From Marsupella aquatica (Eukaryota > Marchantiophyta), in the NCBI GenBank assembly GCA_973895155.1, contig OZ316899.1, forward strand, positions 5,022,001 to 5,086,000: a stretch of 64,000 nucleotides of DNA. Direction: 5' to 3'. The translations under genes were made by a program, and so were the position numbers. Below the pieces are notes generated by a model. That model was given only the letters and a program-made list of their open reading frames with translations, was not told the origin of the DNA and did no database searches. This document shows, in pieces, positions 58,638 through 64,000 of this stretch (positions are counted from its first letter, which is position 1; each line of letters opens with the position of its first letter).

Positions 58638-60833
58638 TCACAACGGTGGTGGGCCGCTTTGCTTACGATAGCTTCCAAGGATCTCTGAGGCATTACCCAA
58701 ATTTTCTTCCGATTCCCAAGTACTCTCGGCCTGGTCGTAGCCAGCCCACTTCACCAAATACTCTAAGGTTTGCCTTCCCAACTTGCGTTTGTAACGGTGG
58801 TCCAGAATTGCCTCCACCTCAAACTCCTCAGCGTCTTCCACCAGCATGGCGTCCGGACGCAAGACCTGATCCCAGTTGGGATCATCATCTTTGACAAACT
58901 TCTTGAGCCGGCTAACATGGTAGCTTTTACCCACGCCCATTTCCTTGGGTGTCTCCAACACCACCAAAACTGGATTATCCTTGTGGGCCCATCGTATGAT
59001 GCGATAGGGCCCCGCATATCTGGGACCCTGCTTCCTACTTATGTTCCCGTGGTATTGCTCAGGTCTCAACTGCAACCAGACGCTCTTCCCAACTTCAAAG
59101 CTTACCTGGCGTCGATGTTTATCCCCTTGCTCCTTGTACCGACTTTGGGCAAGGGTCATACCCTTGGTAGCCACTTCCACAACTAGGCGCCGCTCTCGAA
59201 TAAAATCGTCTGTAGAAGGAACCTTGCTTTCTGTCCGCCAAGCTTTCGGATTTATGAACCAGGAGGGCGCCCTTGGCGTCCTCCCTGTGGCCAACACAAA
59301 CGGCGCAAACTCCATCGCCGAATGCTTGGTCGAGTTATACCTAAACTCGGGCATTGTTAAATGCTTCGCCCAATCCTTCTGATTGGCTGTCACAAAGTGA
59401 CACAAGTCGTCCTCCACAATACCATTAACCCGTTCTGTTTGGCCATCTATCTCATGATGATACGCTGATCCCCTGGTCAAGTCCGTTCCGGATAACCGGA
59501 ACAACGCCTTCCAGAAATGGCCTGTGAACTTGGTATCGCGATCTGACAGGATATGCAACGGCAATCCCCATTGTCGGAAGACATTGTCAAATACTAGACC
59601 GGCAACCTCTCGGGCCGAAACCATCTTCGTAGTAGGCAAGAAATACGCCATCTTGGAAAAACGATCCACGATTGTTAAGATGGAGTTACTGTCGTGGGAC
59701 TCAGGTAATCCAACAATGAAGTCCATGGAGATCGACTCCCATGGAGCCGCAGCTACTGGTAAGGGTTGCAGTAGTCCTCCTTTTGCCCTATAGACCGTTC
59801 GGTTCTTTTGGCACGAGTAACAACTTTGCACATGTTGAAGGACCGATCGCTTCATGTCCGGCCAATACACATCTCGCGACATGCCGCGATACGTAGCGGC
59901 TTGTCCTTCGTGCCCTCCCCAGGGCAAGTCATGGTACTTTTGCAGAACCTCTAACCTTAGAGACTCTGGTATGTACACACGCCTCTGCTTGTATCGCCAT
60001 AACTGGACATTATGCATCGTATCCAACCCCAACGATACGTGCCTTACCTTGCCCCGGCTACCCCCATTGCTTTGCCAATCCTTAGCTAACCTGTCATCCC
60101 CATACGCCGCAGCCAAAACCTTTGGCCACTCGGATTTGAGCATCGTGATCCCATTGACACGATGTTGGTCCTTACGCGATAACGCGTCCGCTGCCGTATT
60201 TGTCTTCCCTGGAACGTCGCGGACTTCGAAATCAAAATCCGCCAAGAACATTTGCCAGCGCATTTCCTTGGGGTTCAGCCTTGGCTTAGAACTGAAGTAC
60301 CCGGCCGACGAGCTATCTATGTGGATCACCACTTTGGGACCGTTCTTAAGGTAAATCTCCCACTTCTTTAACGCGTAGATCACATCATACATTTCCCTTT
60401 CCGGCGTGATCCAATGATTTTCCAACTTACATGACTCGAAGGCCACAGGATGCCCATCTTGGTGAAGACAGGCACTGATGGCATAATCACTTGTGTCTGT
60501 CCAAATCTCGAACGGCTTCCCCATCTCAAGTAACTTTAGAACCGACGGCGTTATCATTAACCGCTTAAGTTCTAGGAATGCTAACTCGCAATCCTGTGTC
60601 CACACAAACACTTTGTTTTTCAACGTTAGCACATTGAGGGGCCTCGCGATCCTTGCATAGTCTTTCATGTATCTCCGATAGAACCGCGTAAATCCTAAGA
60701 AGGCTCTAACTTGCCTTACGTTGGACGGGCGCTCCCATTCTTTGATCTCCTTAAGCTTGTCCTGACTAGGCGTAATCCCTTCCGGGGTAAAGGTATGGCC
60801 AAGGAACTGATCTCGTTCATCCCAAACTTGCAC
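58638..60833 (-). pseudogene. Gypsy pol 3' part: RNase H, integrase, chromodomain
   Basis: A single frame of 731 codons reads the end of RT (FLGHTFTPEGITPSQDKL, VRAFLGFTRFYRRY), RNase H (WTDTSDYAISACLHQ, NTAADALSRK), the integrase zinc region (GGHEGQAATYRGM, CYSCQKNR), and the integrase core (WESISMDFIVGLP, LHILSDRDTKFTGHF, then GQTERVNGIVEDDL). A chromodomain closes it (DHRYKRKLGRQTLEYLVKW, then GYDQAESTWE). Chromodomains direct integration to marked chromatin. The frame connects to the upstream pol by a one-base deletion near 60810 (just before FLGH). Confidence 0.92.
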
Positions 60834-62391
60834 TTGCTAGGTTTAGCAAAGAGACGAGCCTTATGAAGGCGAGAGAACACTTCTCTGAGCAACTGCTCAT
60901 GCTCCTCCAATATTTTCAAGTAGATTAGGATGTCGTCAATAAAGACGACCACTCCTTGGTCCAACAAGTCATGAAAGATGGTATTCATCATCTTCATGAA
61001 CGTTGCGGTTGCATTACACAACCCGAACGACATAACCAAAAACTCATAGGATCTTAACCTTGTGCGCATCGCGGTCTTATACTCGTCTCCCTTAGCCATG
61101 CGGATCTGGTAATACCCAGACCGCAAGTCCACCTTTGAAAACTTCTTAGCCCCGGAGAGGCAATCGAAGAGGTCATCCATATGAGGAAATGGGTACTTGT
61201 TCTTTACCGTCTGCTTATTGAGGGCCCGGTAATCTGCGCACAATCTCAAAGTACCATCCTTTTTGGACACAAACAGTGCGGGCGCCCCGTAAGGACTCTT
61301 ACTAGGGCAAATGAACCCTTGGTCGATCAACTCTTCCAAGGCGTTCTTCAACATCATTCTCTCATTTAGGTTCAGACGGTAAGGAGCTTTAGCCCGAGGA
61401 GCCGATCCCGGCTCCAACTCAACTTGGTGATCCACTTCTCTCCGCGGGGGTAAACCTTTAGGTAGCTTCTGCAAGAGCACGTCATTGAATTCCTCTAAAA
61501 TTTCAGGAATTCGACCGCAGTCGGGCCCGACCTTAGCTGACTTAATCTTTGGCTGCGACGCAGCCTCCTTAGTTGGGTGGAGATGAAAGAAGAAACATTC
61601 ATGTCCACCCTTGAAGTCTTTCCACCATTGCTTCGCCGATACACACGGAGACATCCATGACACTTTACTTACTTTAAGAAATCTTTCTTTATTTTTGGTA
61701 ATTTTGTGTACAACAATGGGCTCACCGCCCTTATTGGGAAAATGGAGCACCTCACCCCCCGGTTTCAAGGTAACATTGTGCTTTCTGAGATAACCTACCG
61801 ACAAAATGAAGTCTACGGCTAGACCGTCTAGAATGTAGAACATCTCCTGACTAACAAAATTTTGTTGTTCACCTATGACCGCTACCCGAAGTCTATGCAC
61901 TACTCTCGACACTATCCCCTTCGTGTCGTTGGCAAACTTGCACACTAACGGTTGTAACAACTCTTGCACGTCCGCCCCAAGATGAGCTGCCGCCTGCCCA
62001 CTTATGAAGCAGGCGGTCGCGCCTGTATCCACCAAGGCAACACCCAGATTACCGTTAGAAGTGACATTCACAAAAATCAGTTTTTCAGGATCCATTGTCT
62101 TAACTTTAGGTATCTTCTCTCGCAACAACACCCTCTCACCGTCCGGGACATCCCCTACAGGGACCTTGTCAGCTACTAAGGGTTCGATTAGAGTGATACT
62201 TACCTTAATGCTCTTCTGCCCTCCACCATCTCCGTTTGGCTTGCCACCTTTCGTGGAACAATCCTTACTTTGATGGCCCATGGTGCCACATGTGAAGCAC
62301 GAACCTTCAACCCGCCTTTGCTCCATGGTTGCCTGCTTCTTTGCTTTCTGTGCCGATGAGGCTCCTTTCTTAAAGTTGCCGGCCTTCCGGT
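60803..62391 (-). pseudogene. Gypsy zinc knuckle, protease and reverse transcriptase
   Basis: Reading starts after an in-frame TGA at about 62392. It shows CFTCGTMGHQSKDC (CCHC knuckle), an aspartic protease ALVDTGATACFISG, and RT blocks YRALNKQTVKNKYPFPHMDD, KVDLRSGYYQIRM and VVFIDDILIYLK (catalytic DD). It ends after KCKFGMNE, where the one-base deletion moves the frame into the ORF of the RNase H and integrase. Otherwise the 500-codon stretch is open. Confidence 0.92.
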
Positions 62392-63533
62392 TTCACTTGG
62401 CTTCTCCATTCTGGGGCTGGGGATCCGAACCACCGGCCCCCGCCCCCTCAGGTTGCTTTCGCTTATTCCCGGGACCTTTTGCTTTCCCAATTTCCCCCTT
62501 GGATCCCTTGCCACCCACCTTTGCCAAGTCCGGTTGGTTATTCACCAACGTAGTGGCCTTGTCGAAGGCGTCAGAAAGCGTTTTGAACTCATGACGCTTT
62601 TCCTGCAACTTTTCTCTGAGCAATGGCGGGAGCTTCACGATAAAGTTGTGAAGCTGTGTATGTAGGGTCTCTTGTCCCGCCGGGATACACGCCAACTGAT
62701 TTCTGGTAATAAGTGATGAACTTTTGGATATCACCCTTGAAACTCATCTCCGTTACGCATTTATCAGTGATTTCACTAACTCTGGACATTCTTTTGTCCA
62801 ATTTTTGATCATGAAATTTCCAACACCAATTATTCTTTTCCCTATAACTTGAGTTCTAGAGTACATTGTATGTTATGCATAGATTTATTAGGAGTAGCTT
62901 GTTAAGTTTCATATATCTTGATCAAAAAAATTCAAATATGATATTGATAAGTTTCATATTTATCTACAATTTAGTTGATTTAAATTTCCAAAAAGTTGTT
63001 ATGAAATTTCCAAATCGTTAATAATATTCCAGAATTAGTGTAACTATTGATATTTCTGAGCGTGCCGCTCCGGGTACTTAGTGGTGACATGAGCACGGAG
63101 ACCCTCAACCAGGTTTTCCCAAGTTAACGGTAAGGAGGAGTCGTCTCGCGACTTCTTCCATGACTTGTACCAAGTCAAGGCATAGTCCTTCAGGTAAGGA
63201 GCGGCTGCGGTAGCCCAAGTGGAATGCTTAACACACGCTTGGAGATGAATCTCCATCGTGGAGAGCCAACTTAGGAACTTTTGTCCACTTTGCTCGTAGG
63301 CCCCGTCGTAAGTTGGAGGAGTCGGTAGTTGGTTCACTTGGAACATACTCCGTCCAACTACCATTCCCCCCTCAGGACGCGCCGCACTCTGACTACCCAG
63401 ACTAAGTAAGTACTTAATCTGGGCCCCCTTGTTGTGTTCCAATTCCTCATAGATGAGTTGTTGGTCTTGAGTCAACGGACCCAGACCATCGTCAACGGCC
63501 GGGCCCTTACGGGTTGTAAAACATTGTAGGCCC
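62392..63533 (-). pseudogene. Gypsy gag, interrupted
   Basis: The N-terminal half (63533 to about 63050) contains DQQLIYEELEHNKGAQ, LPTPPTYDGAYEQSGQKFLS and TWYKSWKKSRDD, ending TTKYPERHA. An AT-rich insertion of about 240 bp follows, then DKRMSRVSEITDKCVTEMSF, a frame change near 62710 and PPLLREKLQEKRHEF to the TGA near 62392. The start of gag is missing: the frame runs upstream into LTR-type sequence at 63534 without a methionine that can be trusted. Confidence 0.8.
62808..63050. mobile_element. AT-rich insertion of about 240 bp in gag
   Basis: The sequence is strongly AT-rich, unlike the gag on either side, and separates two parts of the same gag domain. ATGAAATTTCCAA occurs near both ends (62810 and 63001) as a direct repeat. 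No gene or terminal repeat of a known family is seen. Confidence 0.5.
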
Positions 63534-64000
63534 TGTAAGTGGTGGACCTCGCCACCCAGCGCCCTCACCAATCCCAGCACTTGCGCCTAAGTGCCCTTGG
63601 TGCCCGAACACCTCCACGTAATACCTTGAGCAAGCATCCACGTGCCTCTAGCACCACCCACGGCCACTCCCATACGAAGCCGCACTTGCTCACCTACACG
63701 ACCGCTACTCAACGGTCCTCACTGTCTGCACAAGCAACCAAGCACCTTGGTAAGTAACCCCACCGGATCTAGAACTTGCCAAGTCTAGCATCCTAACTCA
63801 AGCTCAACAGACGTTGGTAAATAGGTCAGCGATAGGTCCTCCTGATGCTGTAAGCTGGAACCAGAACCCACGCCCATTGTCCGTCCAGGACAGCTCCTTC
63901 CTTGGGAGCGGCCCAGGTTCCCCCTCGTACCTATCCATCACCAACTGACCGCCCTGACCTCAGGACATGCTCATGGCCCAAACAGCGTAGCTTGTTCTAA
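63534..64000 (-). repeat. Gypsy LTR (right), cut by the window end
   Basis: It begins TGTAAGTGGTGG and matches the LTR at 56736 over its visible length with scattered changes, many of them C/T or G/A. It would be the 5' LTR of the minus-strand element. The base before it and the ten before that (ATTGTAGGCCC) are identical to the flank of the left LTR. Confidence 0.85.

Larger units (their letters stand above)
56736..64000 (-). mobile_element. Decayed chromodomain Ty3/gypsy retrotransposon (chromovirus)
   Basis: Read on the minus strand, it has an LTR (63534 to beyond the window end), gag, zinc knuckle, protease, RT, RNase H, integrase and chromodomain, then a purine tract at 58204-58212 and the 3' LTR (58203-56736). 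The two LTR copies differ by roughly 20 substitutions and one small indel over the 465 visible shared bases (hand count), so the insertion is not recent. It is inserted in the second SWIM copy. The right LTR is preceded not by a primer binding site but by the same 11 bases that precede the left LTR, so that border is anomalous. Confidence 0.9.

Noticed and set aside
62589-62801. A separate gene for the short ORF in the gypsy gag
   Set aside because: It continues the gag domain after the AT-rich insertion and differs only by a frame change.

Overview
This window looks like nuclear DNA of a land plant with a large, repeat-rich genome. The evidence is spliced genes with GT/AG introns, one intact plant-type RGG/HABP4 RNA-binding protein gene, plant-type (CCCTAAA) telomere-like repeats, CACTA, MULE, PIF/Harbinger, Ty1/copia and Ty3/gypsy elements, and a 5S-rRNA-like retroelement fragment. 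I cannot assign the lineage. Almost everything except the RGG gene is transposon-derived, and most transposon genes carry stops or frameshifts.

Layout. 1-11.3 kb: a 10.4-kb Mutator-like element (749-11110) with a 9-bp target duplication. It carries two divergent genes: a ParB-like plus N4/N6-type DNA methylase gene (minus strand) and a transposase-like gene with a SWIM zinc finger (plus strand). It sits inside a second copy of the same methylase gene, and it is full of a 13-15 bp palindrome (AGCGCCnGGCGCT). 11.3-14.6 kb: a decayed, internally duplicated copia element inserted in that outer methylase copy. 15.7-18.0 kb: the host RGG gene, seven exons, intact. 19-23.2 kb: a decayed PIF/Harbinger gene pair (Myb/SANT-like ORF and DDE transposase). 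23.6-40.0 kb: a complete-ended CACTA element (TSD AAT) with TnpD- and TnpA-like genes and added EDM2-like PHD, tandem BRCT and F-box-like segments. 40.0-42.7 kb: unclassified repeats, a 370-bp non-autonomous relative of the first MULE, a 5S-like (Cassandra-like) fragment and the 5' end of a gypsy element. 42.7-52.7 kb: a second complete-ended CACTA (TSD AAG) with TnpD and TnpA-like genes and a SET-domain gene lying where the first transposase intron would be. 52.7-54.2 kb: gag remains of gypsy and copia elements. 54.5-56.7 kb: another copy of the SWIM gene, split by an 828-bp insertion. 56.7-64.0 kb: a decayed chromodomain Ty3/gypsy element, minus strand.

The recurrent theme is that three unrelated DNA transposons here carry chromatin- or DNA-modification modules: a bacterial-type DNA methylase in the MULE, EDM2-like PHD fingers in one CACTA and a SET domain in the other. 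The methylase-plus-SWIM MULE is the best candidate for a poorly described system. All domain calls are by eye from motifs; no database search was run.
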